Made by a program: the position numbers and the translations under genes
Source: Cryobacterium ruanii
Lineage (GTDB): Bacteria; Actinomycetota; Actinomycetes; Actinomycetales; Microbacteriaceae
Direction: 5' to 3'
Assembly: GCF_004404055.1 (NCBI RefSeq)
Contig: NZ_SOHK01000001.1
Location: 1 to 64,000, forward strand
Length of the DNA: 64,000 bases
Notes under the pieces: model-generated
Seen by the model: the letters and a program-made list of their open reading frames with translations, nothing else
Told to the model about the DNA's origin: nothing
The model's database searches: none
Shown here: in pieces, positions 46,855 to 55,585 of the stretch
How the letters are laid out: each line of letters opens with the position of its first letter
How positions within the stretch are numbered: position 1 is the first letter of the stretch

Positions 46855-47023
46855 CCTCAGCATCCACTTTGTGGCGGCCTGCACAGGAGTTGCCCATTGC
46901 GTGTGCCTGGGGTTGGGGCTGGTCGCGGAGCGCGGCCCCGGACGACGGATCAGCACCCGGAACGCGACAAGACTGGCCGAGGAGCATCAGTCAGGTCGTG
47001 GATTCTGCTTATTGTGTCCGGGG

Positions 47024-47164
47024 GTTCTCGAAGCTGTCTGGCTGAAGATCGCGCTGCTGCTCGGCCTGATCGGCTGCATCGTCGGCCTCAAGCTCGTCGA
47101 TGCTCCGCCCAAGGCCGCCGTCCTGGACGGAGGTTCACCGAGCGTTTCGACGAGCACACGCTAG
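47024..47164 (+). pseudogene. C-terminal remnant of a small multidrug resistance (SMR) transporter
   Basis: The 47 codons before the stop at 47162 read VWLKIALLLGLIGCIVGLKLV followed by a short polar tail. This matches the last membrane helix of SugE/QacE-type SMR proteins in layout (helix, G-x-x-G-L-K-L). No start or earlier helices are found in the 170 nt upstream. The rest of 46855-47023 holds nothing I recognise. Confidence 0.45.
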
Positions 47165-49059
47165 CCGAGTAGCTCGTGAACGTAACACCAACGCCATAAT
47201 TCTCGCGGCTCAGCGCTGCACATTGTGGCGTGGCCGGACTGTCGGAAATGCCTCGTTGCGTGCTGACCGACGGAGGAATCGCAGCACCCCACGTTGCCGC
47301 ATACAAGGCACATTCGAAGATGCACCGGGGTGGTGCCCTCCCGCACACAATCGCTACATTCAGGTTCTGGCGGCACGGGATGCTCCCCGACGGCTTGTAA
47401 GTGTTCGCAGCCGCCCGCGCCCAAAGGGACACCGCCGGTGTCGGGCCGTGACGCTGGACGTGTGTCAGGGCGCGAGTCGAGGTCCGTGTTATCGGACGTG
47501 GAATCCAACATCGATTCCTCGACGTCGAGCATCTCCAGCACTTCGCTGATCACCTCGTGGGCGTATTCTCCGGTGCGGCGCAGTTTCAGAACCCTGGCAC
47601 GCTCCGCATCGAGCATGTCCAGCCGCAATTGAACATAGCGTTTGCTGGGAGTACGGTCTGAGAACTCTGATCGTCCAAGGCGCTCCCATGCTGCCCGGTT
47701 GCGCTCCTGCGTTCGGCGTTCGAGCATGTCCAGCACCTCTGGTGGATCGTCGGACCGGGTGTTCCGGCGGAGGTTCGAGATCCCTGCGGCGGTGGCTTGA
47801 TCCATCAAAGCAGCCTGGCTTAGCGCATCCGCTTTAGTATCTGGACCACGCACACCCAACGCTCGTACCAGCCAGGGCAGGCTGAGACCCTGCACGACAA
47901 GTGTTCCGGCCACCACGCTCAGGGCCGCTAGAACGAGCACGGGGCGATGCGCGACGTCTTCCGGCAGGGCGAACACTGCAGCAAGGGTAACCACGCCCCG
48001 CATGCCGGCCCAGGACACGATGGTTGGCAACTGCCACGGAGGTGCGGGGTCAGCCCGCCGAATTTTAGGTATCAGCCGTGGCAGGTAGATCGCCGGGAAT
48101 ACCCACACTGGGCGTAACAACAGAACTGCGATGAGTACGACAGCACAGACGCCCCAGATTCGCGCGGCGCCGAGCGAGTCGCCGGAGGCCGCTTCAATGA
48201 TCGATCGTACTTGCAACCCAATCAACAGAAAGACGGAGTTCTCGAGAAGGAACTGCACGGTTGCCCAGTTGCTGCGCTGGCTCAATCGCGAGGCACCGCC
48301 CGGCATGGCGGGCGATTGGGTGCCGATCGCGAGGCCGGCCACGACGACAGCCAACACGCCCGACGCGTTGATCTCTTCTGCTGGGATATAGGCCACGAAC
48401 GGTGCCGCCAAAGACATGGACGTGTTTATGGCCACGTTACGCACCCGTTTTCGAATCTGAAGCAGGAGCCACGCCGCGATTAGACCGATGACCACACCTG
48501 CACCGGCGGCCCAAGCGAGGTCCGACGCCACTTGCCAGACGGTGACGCTGCCGCCGATAGCGACGATCGCCGTGCGAAGGAGTACCAGGGCGGTCGCATC
48601 GTTGACCAGCGACTCACCCTCCAGAAGACTCACTACCCGGCGGGGGAGCCCAACTCGGCGGGCGATCGTGGTCGCTGCCACCGCGTCCGGCGGCGCCACC
48701 ACGGCGCCGAGGGCGAATGCCGCAGCCAAGGGAATCTCCGGGAGCAGCCACCATACGATCAGGCCGATGGCCACCGTGCCGAAAATGACGTAGCCGACCG
48801 ACAATAGACCGATGGAGCGCAGGTTTGTGCGGAACTCGACCAAGGAGGTACGAATGGCGGCCGCATACAGGAGCGGAGGAAGGATTCCCACCAGCACCAG
48901 CTCCGGATCCAACTTTACCGCCGGGATGAACGGCAGGTACGAGCCGATGACGCCGATGACCACCAGCAGGAGCGGAATGGACAGGTTCAGGCGTCTAGCG
49001 AGGGCGCTGGCCGCGCAGACGACGGCGACGAGAGTGAGGAGGCCGAGTGCAACATTCAT
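47161..49059 (-). CDS. Na+/H+ antiporter (CPA1) with C-terminal UBP-type zinc finger
   Basis: A 632-residue protein. Residues 1-410 form the twelve-helix CPA1 (NhaP-like) exchanger with AVVAPPDAVAATTIARRVGLP near 140 and GESLVNDATALVL carrying the ion-binding Asn-Asp pair. A cytoplasmic helical region (about 420-530) follows. The last ~80 residues form a UBP zinc finger with ordered ligands: CEH, CSDC, CLVCGNVGCC, then HATRHFRQSGHATMC. In eukaryotes that finger binds the free C-terminus of ubiquitin. Its bacterial ligand in this architecture is not established, so the finger is probably regulatory. Confidence 0.92.
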   Translation of the reverse strand: MNVALGLLTLVAVVCAASALARRLNLSIPLLLVVIGVIGSYLPFIPAVKLDPELVLVGILPPLLYAAAIRTSLVEFRTNLRSIGLLSVGYVIFGTVAIGLIVWWLLPEIPLAAAFALGAVVAPPDAVAATTIARRVGLPRRVVSLLEGESLVNDATALVLLRTAIVAIGGSVTVWQVASDLAWAAGAGVVIGLIAAWLLLQIRKRVRNVAINTSMSLAAPFVAYIPAEEINASGVLAVVVAGLAIGTQSPAMPGGASRLSQRSNWATVQFLLENSVFLLIGLQVRSIIEAASGDSLGAARIWGVCAVVLIAVLLLRPVWVFPAIYLPRLIPKIRRADPAPPWQLPTIVSWAGMRGVVTLAAVFALPEDVAHRPVLVLAALSVVAGTLVVQGLSLPWLVRALGVRGPDTKADALSQAALMDQATAAGISNLRRNTRSDDPPEVLDMLERRTQERNRAAWERLGRSEFSDRTPSKRYVQLRLDMLDAERARVLKLRRTGEYAHEVISEVLEMLDVEESMLDSTSDNTDLDSRPDTRPASRPDTGGVPLGAGGCEHLQAVGEHPVPPEPECSDCVREGTTPVHLRMCLVCGNVGCCDSSVGQHATRHFRQSGHATMCSAEPRELWRWCYVHELLG

Positions 49060-49530
49060 TTTTTCTACACCAAGAGTTTCTGAGGTCGACTAGGTCGTCA
49101 ACGCCTTGATAGGTTCGTCGACCGACCGCAGGATGTACTCCTAAGCACGGAAGCGCGATCAAATTCCGACCTTCGACTGGATTGCGACGCTAGGGTATTA
49201 CTCCGCGAACAGCTCACCGCTGACGCAGACTTCGGCGTGATTGGAGAAGTTGATGCCTGTGTCGCGGGACGCATCCGCCGAACACGGATCTCCTGGTCGG
49301 CGACAGGAACAATCCGTGTCAGCCTGATAATGATGCTGAAGAGTTCGAAGCCTGTATTCCGAAACGTCATTGCCTTCATTCACCATAGTCTGGGTGTGAA
49401 CCCACAAAAAGCAAAAACAAAATAACCGCTGGGAAGTGGACTCTTTTGAGACATCGACTCAATGTGACCTCGCGTCGGAGCTGCCCGGTCTTTTCAGGAG
49501 CGTAGGCCCTCGGCATGGTGAGCGGCGGAG
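49060..49530. other. Gene-poor stretch with possible gene remnant
   Basis: About 470 bp without a convincing gene. A minus-strand frame at 49198-49407 (69 codons, ending SNHAEVCVSGELFAE) looks like the tail of a real protein by composition, but I cannot name the family and it lacks a ribosome binding site. Overlapping plus-strand frames are no better. Confidence 0.4.
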
Positions 49531-49536
49531 TAGGCT
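49531..49536 (+). promoter_or_regulatory. -10 box of a leaderless HAD transcript
   Basis: TAGGCT lies 7 nt before the ATG at 49544; there is no Shine-Dalgarno at the right distance. Confidence 0.4.
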
Positions 49537-49543
49537 TAGAAGC

Positions 49544-50305
49544 ATGGACCGCGATGAATTGTCGGCGTCGGATGCTTCATCAGCGTGGGAACTAGCTGAC
49601 GAAGGCGAGGTTGATGCCGCGCGGCAGTCGACCAGGGCACCAACCGTGATTGTCTTCGATGTCAATGAAACGCTGTCCGACATGTCACCGCTGAAAGCCC
49701 GGTTCGTGGATATCGGCGCGCCAGACCATCTGGCGCGTTTGTGGTTTGCGGCTCTGCTGCGCGACGGATTCGCCTTGGCCGCGGCCGGTGGCAGCGGGAA
49801 ATTCGCAGAGATCGGCGAAAGCGTTCTGCGCTCGGTGCTGCGCGATGTGGCGATCACCCGCAGTACGGAAGACGCGGTGCGGCACGTCATGTCAGGCTTC
49901 ACCGAATTGAATCTGCACCCAGATATCCCACAAGGGATACAGGCCCTGAAGAGCGCGGGGTTTCGCATCGCGACTCTTTCGAACGGATCCGCGGAGGTTG
50001 CCCGGACCCTGTTGGCGAGGTCTGAAATTAGTACGGACTTTGAAGCGCTGCTCACGGTTGAAGATGCCCGAGCATGGAAACCAGCTCGAGCGGCCTACGA
50101 CTATGCGGCGGATGCCTGTGGCGTTAGTCCGACAGACATGCTTTTGGTCGCCGTCCACCCGTGGGATATCCACGGCGCAAACCGGGCGGGCCTGCGCACC
50201 GCGTGGCTAAACCGCACCGGCGAAGCCTACCCCAGCTACTTTTCGGCGCCGGACTACACGATCAATACCCTGATCGGGCTCGCTGCTCAGCTCACACGCG
50301 TTTAA
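49544..50305 (+). CDS. HAD-superfamily hydrolase, haloacid dehalogenase type II-like
   Basis: A 253-residue HAD enzyme. Motif I is VIVFDVNETLSDM with the nucleophile Asp 39; the DVNETL form is typical of L-2-haloacid dehalogenases. Motif II is ATLSNGS, the conserved Lys is at AWKPARAAYDYAA, and motif III is VAVHPWDIHGANRAGLRTAWLNR. It should hydrolyse a C-halogen or phosphoester bond in the cytoplasm. The first 30 residues are an acidic extension. The ATG at 49544 is preferred over an in-frame start at 49436 because of the -10 box. Confidence 0.85.
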   Translation: MDRDELSASDASSAWELADEGEVDAARQSTRAPTVIVFDVNETLSDMSPLKARFVDIGAPDHLARLWFAALLRDGFALAAAGGSGKFAEIGESVLRSVLRDVAITRSTEDAVRHVMSGFTELNLHPDIPQGIQALKSAGFRIATLSNGSAEVARTLLARSEISTDFEALLTVEDARAWKPARAAYDYAADACGVSPTDMLLVAVHPWDIHGANRAGLRTAWLNRTGEAYPSYFSAPDYTINTLIGLAAQLTRV

Positions 50306-50329
50306 CCAGCCCCGATCTCCCCAAAAGGT

Positions 50330-51232
50330 TCAGAATGGCCAGAGCCTTCGGATCCGGGCGCGCAGTTCCTGTCGTGCCATTTCGGATTTGCACGGCCCGT
50401 TAAAGATCGCGAAGTCGTCGAAGCGATGCGCGCCGGGACGGGCGGCCACCGTGCGGATGGCAGTGGTTACCGCTTGTAGCTGGTCGACGGTCATTGGGAG
50501 TGGCGCTTCGTGGGGATGGTAGGCGACGCTGCGTGCGTAGTCGCGGCCCCGGCGGTTCGACATCTCGATGTGTGCTCCCATGACCCGACTCACCGGGTGG
50601 AGCTTTGAAAAGGCGAGGAGCCGGTTGACGCTGTCCTGGAAAGCGGCGATGTCGTGCACGTAGAGCCGGCCGGGGTAGACCGTATCACCGGTGAAGAGCA
50701 GCTCGGTGGTGGGGTCCCAGATCGCGATCGACGAGGCTTCGTGACCGGGGATGGCGAGGATCGCCAGCCGCCTACCGCCGAGTTCAAAGTGTGCCTCTCC
50801 CGCGGGCCAGTCGATGAGTCCGAAGAACTCGGCGACGTCGCTCGGCGCGTGCCCAACCAGGACGGTACGTGGTCGGTCTGCGAATTGCCCATCGGCGGCG
50901 ATGTGGTCGCCATGGGAGTGACTGTGTGCGACCACTAGCTTGTAGTCATCGTGTGGATGCTTGGCAAGCCACTCGTCGCACAGCCGGTCGATCAGCTGCC
51001 GCAGCGGGAACGACGCAGGGTCGGCGGTCGCTCCTGTGTCGAGCAGCATCGCGCGGGCCTCGCCGAACATTAGGTAGAGGAAGGGTGCTTCGTAGTTGAT
51101 GGCCATGCTCTGCCTGAGCACGATGGTGTTCTCGTCGATCCAGTGGGTCTGGATGAGCGGATCGTTGGAGCGCCGGAACGGCGGCGCCCCGTGGTTCCAC
51201 GTGACGTCGAGATGCATCGGGTTCGCTGGCAC
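50330..51232 (-). CDS. Metallo-beta-lactamase-fold hydrolase
   Basis: A 300-residue MBL-fold protein with the zinc motif HSHSHGDH at residues 103-110, the later metal ligands in IPGHEASS (His) and LLFTGDTVYPG (Asp), and a C-terminal His in MGAHIEMS. It is convergent with the HAD gene (24-nt gap). The substrate is unknown; the family includes hydroxyacylglutathione hydrolases, lactonases and phosphonate enzymes. The GTG at 51232 or the ATG at 51217 may be the start; neither has a clear ribosome binding site. Confidence 0.85.
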   Translation of the reverse strand: MPANPMHLDVTWNHGAPPFRRSNDPLIQTHWIDENTIVLRQSMAINYEAPFLYLMFGEARAMLLDTGATADPASFPLRQLIDRLCDEWLAKHPHDDYKLVVAHSHSHGDHIAADGQFADRPRTVLVGHAPSDVAEFFGLIDWPAGEAHFELGGRRLAILAIPGHEASSIAIWDPTTELLFTGDTVYPGRLYVHDIAAFQDSVNRLLAFSKLHPVSRVMGAHIEMSNRRGRDYARSVAYHPHEAPLPMTVDQLQAVTTAIRTVAARPGAHRFDDFAIFNGPCKSEMARQELRARIRRLWPF

Positions 51233-51235
51233 GGG

Positions 51236-51508
51236 TCAGGACGGCTGGTCTGTGGCGCAAAATGGCTCTTGCGGCAGCCGCGGCAGCAACGTGATCAGCT
51301 CGTCGCCGTCCTCGAGGGCGTCCAGGGCGCGAGCGAAGTAAGGCCGCGATGCTTGTTGAGCGCCGGAGATTCCATGGTCGACGTAGAGGTCGTCACGCCG
51401 GACGCCGGCGGCCAGAATGTGGATTTGTTGCCGGTCGGTGGATTGTTGGCACGTCGATCCGCGCGCGTAGCCGATCAGCTTTGTCACTCTGCTCCTGGGG
51501 TGTCTCAT
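51236..51508 (-). pseudogene. Serine recombinase (resolvase) N-terminal remnant
   Basis: The frame starts TKLIGYARGSTCQQSTDRQ and continues DDLYVDHGISGAQ...RPYFARALDALEDGDELIT, the N-terminal catalytic domain of Tn3-type resolvases. The catalytic segment, normally YARVST, reads YARGST, then the frame breaks after DELIT, where TLDRLGRS is expected. The C-terminal DNA-binding part is absent. It is a dead fragment and suggests past transposon insertion. Confidence 0.8.
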
Positions 51509-51872
51509 AACTTACGGGGCGTACCGCAATTACAGCAGGAGGTTATGCGACGTAGTTATAGGACTCGCCGTTCCGTCAAGTTCCACCAGATTTCGCAAAT
51601 TATGAGGAAGCGCAGGTCACGGCCGTGAGATGTCTTATATCGCTGGGGCTGTGAGCCGATTCTAGTCGTGCGGATTCAACTCGCGATCGATCCCACATCA
51701 CCGAGACTTCGCGCAACTTACGGCACGATGTCTCGGCATCATTCCTGCGGTGGACAACGCGTGTACTGGGAGTGGCCGCCTGCTGAGTTGCGACGCGGAA
51801 TTCTGGAAACGTGAGGACCATGCGTAGCGTTTCCGCTCTGGCCGCCGCCCTCATCGTCGGTATTGTCTGCAT
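51509..51872. other. Intergenic region, possible old res site
   Basis: 364 bp between the resolvase remnant and the alpha/beta hydrolase gene. TGTCTCATAAC at 51500-51510 lies just upstream of the resolvase start, where such enzymes have their recombination site. The remainder holds no recognisable gene. A TATTGT box (51861-51866) sits 6 nt before the next gene's ATG. Confidence 0.3.
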
Positions 51873-52832
51873 ATGATGCAGATCACGAAGCTTGACCTCG
51901 GGTACCTGTGGGTCAAGCGCATTGTGGCGATTGTCGGAGTGATCGTCACCTCCGGCGCCGCCTTCGCAACCGGACCGATGCTGATTCACGGGCATCCGGC
52001 GTACATCGTGCTACTCGTGGCGACTCTCGTCTTGAGTGTGACTGTCGCCGTGAGGTCGTGGTCCTCACCCGTACCGCGTACACCCGTCCATCGTGGGCGC
52101 AGAGCGGTTCAGGCGATGCTGATTGCAACGAGTTCTCTGGTGATCGCGGCGGTTGTCTGGCTGGTGCCGTTGTCGGCCGGAGCTCCCGCATTGGCTGCCA
52201 TGAAGTCCGACGGCACAGTCACGGTGATAGAGGACGCCACCGAAATCGTGATGACGCCAACGGGCGTCCAAACCCCCGTTGGAGTGTTTTTTCAGCCCGG
52301 CGCTCGAGTCGACGCTCGGGCTTATTCCGCGATTCTTCGACCACTGGTCGAGTCGGGGCACCTAGTGATTATTGCCAAACAACCCCTCGGAATCGCCTTT
52401 CTGTCTACCGGAGCGTTTGCGACGGCCCGGGCCGCGCATCATCCGGTCACTCGCTGGGTTGTGGGCGGTCACTCCCTCGGCGGACTTGTGGCGGCGACAG
52501 ACGCTGAAACTTTTGCCGGGGCCGCTAGCGATCCGGTCGTCGGGCTGCTCCTCTTCGCCTCCTACCCAGCGACGAACATAGCCGAGGTGAACGTCGCAGT
52601 ACTGTCGATCTCGGGGTCGAACGATGGCTTGTCCACCCCAGCGAAGATTGCTGCAGCGAAGCCGACACTGCCGGCCGCTGCCCGCTACCAGGTGGTGAGG
52701 GGCGGGGTTCACGCGTTCTTCGGGGACTACGGGCCTCAGGAGGGGGACGGCAACCCCACCATCAGTCACAATCAGGCTCGCGCGGAGATTGCCGCAGGGA
52801 GCGTCGCGTTTGTGAACGGGCTCGGCGGCTAG
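51873..52832 (+). CDS. Membrane-anchored alpha/beta hydrolase
   Basis: A 319-residue protein with three N-terminal membrane helices (about 15-35, 45-60, 80-100) and an extracytoplasmic alpha/beta hydrolase domain. The nucleophile elbow is GGHSLGG (Ser near 201); Asp comes from SGSNDGLSTP and His from GGVHAFFGDYG, both in the expected order. It resembles the alpha/beta hydrolase 5 family. The substrate is unknown. Translation probably starts from a leaderless transcript. Confidence 0.82.
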   Translation: MMQITKLDLGYLWVKRIVAIVGVIVTSGAAFATGPMLIHGHPAYIVLLVATLVLSVTVAVRSWSSPVPRTPVHRGRRAVQAMLIATSSLVIAAVVWLVPLSAGAPALAAMKSDGTVTVIEDATEIVMTPTGVQTPVGVFFQPGARVDARAYSAILRPLVESGHLVIIAKQPLGIAFLSTGAFATARAAHHPVTRWVVGGHSLGGLVAATDAETFAGAASDPVVGLLLFASYPATNIAEVNVAVLSISGSNDGLSTPAKIAAAKPTLPAAARYQVVRGGVHAFFGDYGPQEGDGNPTISHNQARAEIAAGSVAFVNGLGG

Positions 52833-53013
52833 TCGATCTCGCCCGCCGTGTCTGGCGTCGGCAGCGAGCGGGTAGGAGCACACGCCGGCCGTGTTCTCGG
52901 CATCGAGAGTGTCAGATTCCATGTCGTGGGAATCTTCCACATAAAAAAGGTTGGACCCCTAGGATTTGCGCGGGTCACGGTCAGATACGGGCACCACTGA
53001 TCGAAGGCGGATC

Positions 53014-53688
53014 ATGAAATAGCTTGTAGCTGCTCTCCGACTATCTGTCGCGATACTGGGGACGGTGGCGATTCTGTCGACATTTTTCGACACGGCCACG
53101 CGGGCCACGATCAACCCGTTCAACTTCTTCGGGTTTTTCACCATGCAAAGCAACATCATTCTGGTTGTTGTGCTGCTGGTCGCCGCGGTTGTGCCCCTCT
53201 CCGGACGACGCCAGTCCCGGTCGTTGATGTTGGCGCGAGGGTGTGCGACAACCTACATAGCCATCACCGGCGTCGTGTACAACGTGCTGCTGGCTGGACT
53301 TGAAGGTGGCGTGTCCCTAGCGTGGGCCAACTCCGTGTTGCACATAATCCTGCCCCTCTATGCCGCGATTGATTGGGTGATTTTCAGCGACCGCAGTGCC
53401 CTGCCGCTCAATAAAATATGGGTCGCGCTTGTCTACCCAATCGCGTGGATCATCGTCGTCACCATTCGCGGGGCAACCGACGGCTGGGTACCCTACCCAT
53501 TTCTAGATCCTGCGCAGGGCTATGGCGTCGTCGGGCTCTACGCTCTGGCCATTGCTATCGCAACTGTCGACTTCGCTGCGATTATCTATGCCATCAGTCG
53601 ATTGCATCTCCTGCGCAATTTAATACCTGGGGATGGGCCCGAAACTCGTCAAGCGGAACTTGGGCTGCACCCCGTCATTCAAAGATGA
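53014..53688 (+). pseudogene. Pr6Pr-type membrane protein with a stop at codon 3
   Basis: The body is a six-helix membrane protein (PFNFFGFFTMQSN, ITGVVYNVLL, NSVLHIILPLYAAIDWVIF, WVPYPFLDP) of the Pr6Pr family, common and uncharacterised in actinobacteria. A proper start exists at 53014, with AAGGCGG upstream, but reads ATG-AAA-TAG. The frame then continues LVAALRLSVAILGTVAILST without another break to 53688. A shorter product could start at GTG 53065 (207 residues), lacking most of helix 1. Either the gene is newly inactivated or the late start is used. Confidence 0.75.
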
Positions 53689-53767
53689 CAGCTCAGATAG
53701 ACGATAAACACTCGTCCGGGTCGGGTCCTATGGAGTCGTGTGATTTTCCGCTGTTGAGCGTTATTGC

Positions 53768-54020
53768 AACGGCAGCCGCCTGCGAACCCTGACCACGACC
53801 GCCGGGGACCTCGGATTGCAGATCCCGACGCTTCGGTAGGAGTCGTTCTTCCCCGTCCTGGGCCGGCCGCACCCGAAAGTCGCGGCGATGCTCACCGATG
53901 CCGAGCCTGACCTGCTCGCGTTCGCCGGCTTACCGCGCCGCCACTGGCACTAGATCTGGTCGACCAACTAGCTGGAACGAGTCAACAAGGAGATCAAGGC
54001 CGCACCGACGTCGTTGGTGT
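53768..54020 (+). pseudogene. IS256-family transposase, gutted remnant
   Basis: The frame reads RTLTTTAGDLGLQIPTLR, stop, ESFFPVLGR, which is the N-terminal third of an IS256 transposase. It jumps without gap to HPKVAAMLTDAEPDLLAFAGLPRRHWH, stop, IWSTN, stop, LERVNKEIKA, the C-terminal part. About 250 internal residues, including the DDE core, are missing, and the tail is frameshifted. No terminal repeats are evident. It cannot transpose by itself. Confidence 0.85.
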
Positions 54021-54091
54021 GTAGTCCAACCCCACAGAGATAGTAGATGTGGCCTGAACATATCGACTTTGCTGCTGAAGTCTGGTTTACT

Positions 54092-54215
54092 ACCCTGAGG
54101 AGGGGAGTAATCCTCAGAAGCTTCGTCGTCAATTCGATCCCGTCATCGGGGTTCGGCGGAGTTGGCCCGACCAGGCTGGACCAGACCTCCGAGTGAATCT
54201 ACCTCGGAAGGCAGT
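54092..54215 (+). ncRNA. yybP-ykoY manganese riboswitch
   Basis: The leader of the TerC gene contains GGGGAGTA at 54102-54109, CGTCGTCAATTCG at 54124-54136 and a distal ACCTCGGAAGG at 54201-54211. These are the two conserved internal-loop segments and the central element of the Mn2+-sensing yybP-ykoY class, in the right order and spacing. The class is well known upstream of TerC/YkoY exporters. The 3' element overlaps the GGAAGG ribosome binding site, so control of translation initiation is likely. Confidence 0.85.
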
Positions 54216-54222
54216 ATCCGCA

Positions 54223-55275
54223 ATGACTGTTCCTCTATGGGCCTGGCTGACCGTTCTCGGTGTCATCATGGCCATGCTCGCCATCGACCTTATCGCCCAC
54301 CGCACGGCGCACATCATCGGTGTAAAGGAAGCCGCGGGATGGTCGATCTTCTGGGTCGCGTCCGGCATCAGCTTCGGGGCAATCATTTGGTGGCTATTCG
54401 GGGCCGAATTTGGCCAGCAATACTTCGCTGGCTTCGTGATCGAGAAATCGCTCGCGGTCGACAACGTGTTCGTTTGGGCGATCATCTTCACCGCATTCGC
54501 CGTACCGCCACAGTTTCAGCACCGCGTCTTGTTTCTCGGCGTGCTCGGAGCGCTGGTCTTCCGTGGGATCTTCATCGCAACAGGCGCTGCCCTGATCGAG
54601 AACTTCAGCTGGGTGCTCTACATCTTCGGCGCGTTCCTGGTCTTGACCGGCATCCAGATGTTCCGCCACCGGAATCAAAACTTCGACCCCGAGAAGTCAC
54701 GCACCTACACCTGGTTCCGCGGGCACGTGCCGATGACCGATGCCTTTTACGAACAGCGTCTGCTCATTAGGAAGGGCGGGATTCTTCTGGCGACCCCGTT
54801 GCTCGCCGTACTCGTGCTCGTCGAGGTCACCGACATCGTCTTCGCCGTCGACTCCATTCCCGCGATTTTCGCCGTGACCTCCGAACCGTTCCTCGTTTTC
54901 ACCGCCAACGCGTTCGCGATCCTCGGGCTCCGGGCGATGTACTTCCTCCTCGCCGACCTGATGCACCGCTTCGTCTATCTGAAGATCGGCCTCGCCGTAC
55001 TCCTAGTCTGGGTAGGGGTGAAAATGCTGCTGCTCGAAGTCTTTTACATCCCCACCACGGTATCGCTTCTCGTCATAGCCTCCATCTTGACCGTGTCGAT
55101 CGTCGCCAGCCTTGCAGCTACCCGCGGTCAATCCCGGCGTTCGGTCGAGGCGACAAGCGCTGGACCGTTCCGAATGGCAACTGACGACGAACTCGCCTGC
55201 GTCGAGTCCGTATGGCGCAAACCGGGCGTCAGAACCAGCAATGAAAACGTTGCCGATCGGGGCCGACGAAAGTAA
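54223..55275 (+). CDS. TerC-family membrane protein, probable Mn2+ exporter
   Basis: A 350-residue integral membrane protein with about nine helices and the TerC motifs EKSLAVDNVFVWAIIF (near 85), EVTDIVFAVDSIPAIFAVT and LMHRFVYLKIGLAVLL. The acidic, ion-binding residues in the first two are intact. TerC-family members export manganese, often to the outside enzymes of secretion. The manganese riboswitch directly upstream supports this. The ATG at 54223 is used with GGAAGG 11 nt upstream; a GTG at 54193 falls inside the riboswitch. Confidence 0.92.
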   Translation: MTVPLWAWLTVLGVIMAMLAIDLIAHRTAHIIGVKEAAGWSIFWVASGISFGAIIWWLFGAEFGQQYFAGFVIEKSLAVDNVFVWAIIFTAFAVPPQFQHRVLFLGVLGALVFRGIFIATGAALIENFSWVLYIFGAFLVLTGIQMFRHRNQNFDPEKSRTYTWFRGHVPMTDAFYEQRLLIRKGGILLATPLLAVLVLVEVTDIVFAVDSIPAIFAVTSEPFLVFTANAFAILGLRAMYFLLADLMHRFVYLKIGLAVLLVWVGVKMLLLEVFYIPTTVSLLVIASILTVSIVASLAATRGQSRRSVEATSAGPFRMATDDELACVESVWRKPGVRTSNENVADRGRRK

Positions 55276-55585
55276 AAGCCTTTGTCACCAGTTGAATTTG
55301 CTCCTTGTCGACGACGTCCCCGACTTGAAGAGGAAGATGCACTCACACTCCGCCGACACCCTGCGCGGAAACGGACAGGGTGTTCCTTGAGGGGGGTTCG
55401 ATGATCGAATTTGTCCGCATGGGAGGTTCGACCTACATCGCTCCGCCGCAACGCTTCGAGACGGATGGGCCGGTAGCTGCGCAGGCAGTCGGCGTGGCCG
55501 CTGCATCAGCGGATGACAGTGACGGCGACGACTCGCGCCAGCTTCGCGGCATTGCTAAACGCTCTCGATCAAGTGCCCGCGGTGT
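55276..55585. other. Non-coding or decayed stretch
   Basis: 310 bp after the TerC gene with two short open frames (for example ATG 55401, 72 codons) that match nothing I know and show no conserved motif. Best read as decayed sequence before the CNNM remnant. Confidence 0.4.

Noticed and set aside
46897..47172. Alternative plus-strand frame in the dipeptidase-antiporter gap
   Set aside because: Arg/Pro-rich and out of frame with the SMR-like helix; shadow frame.
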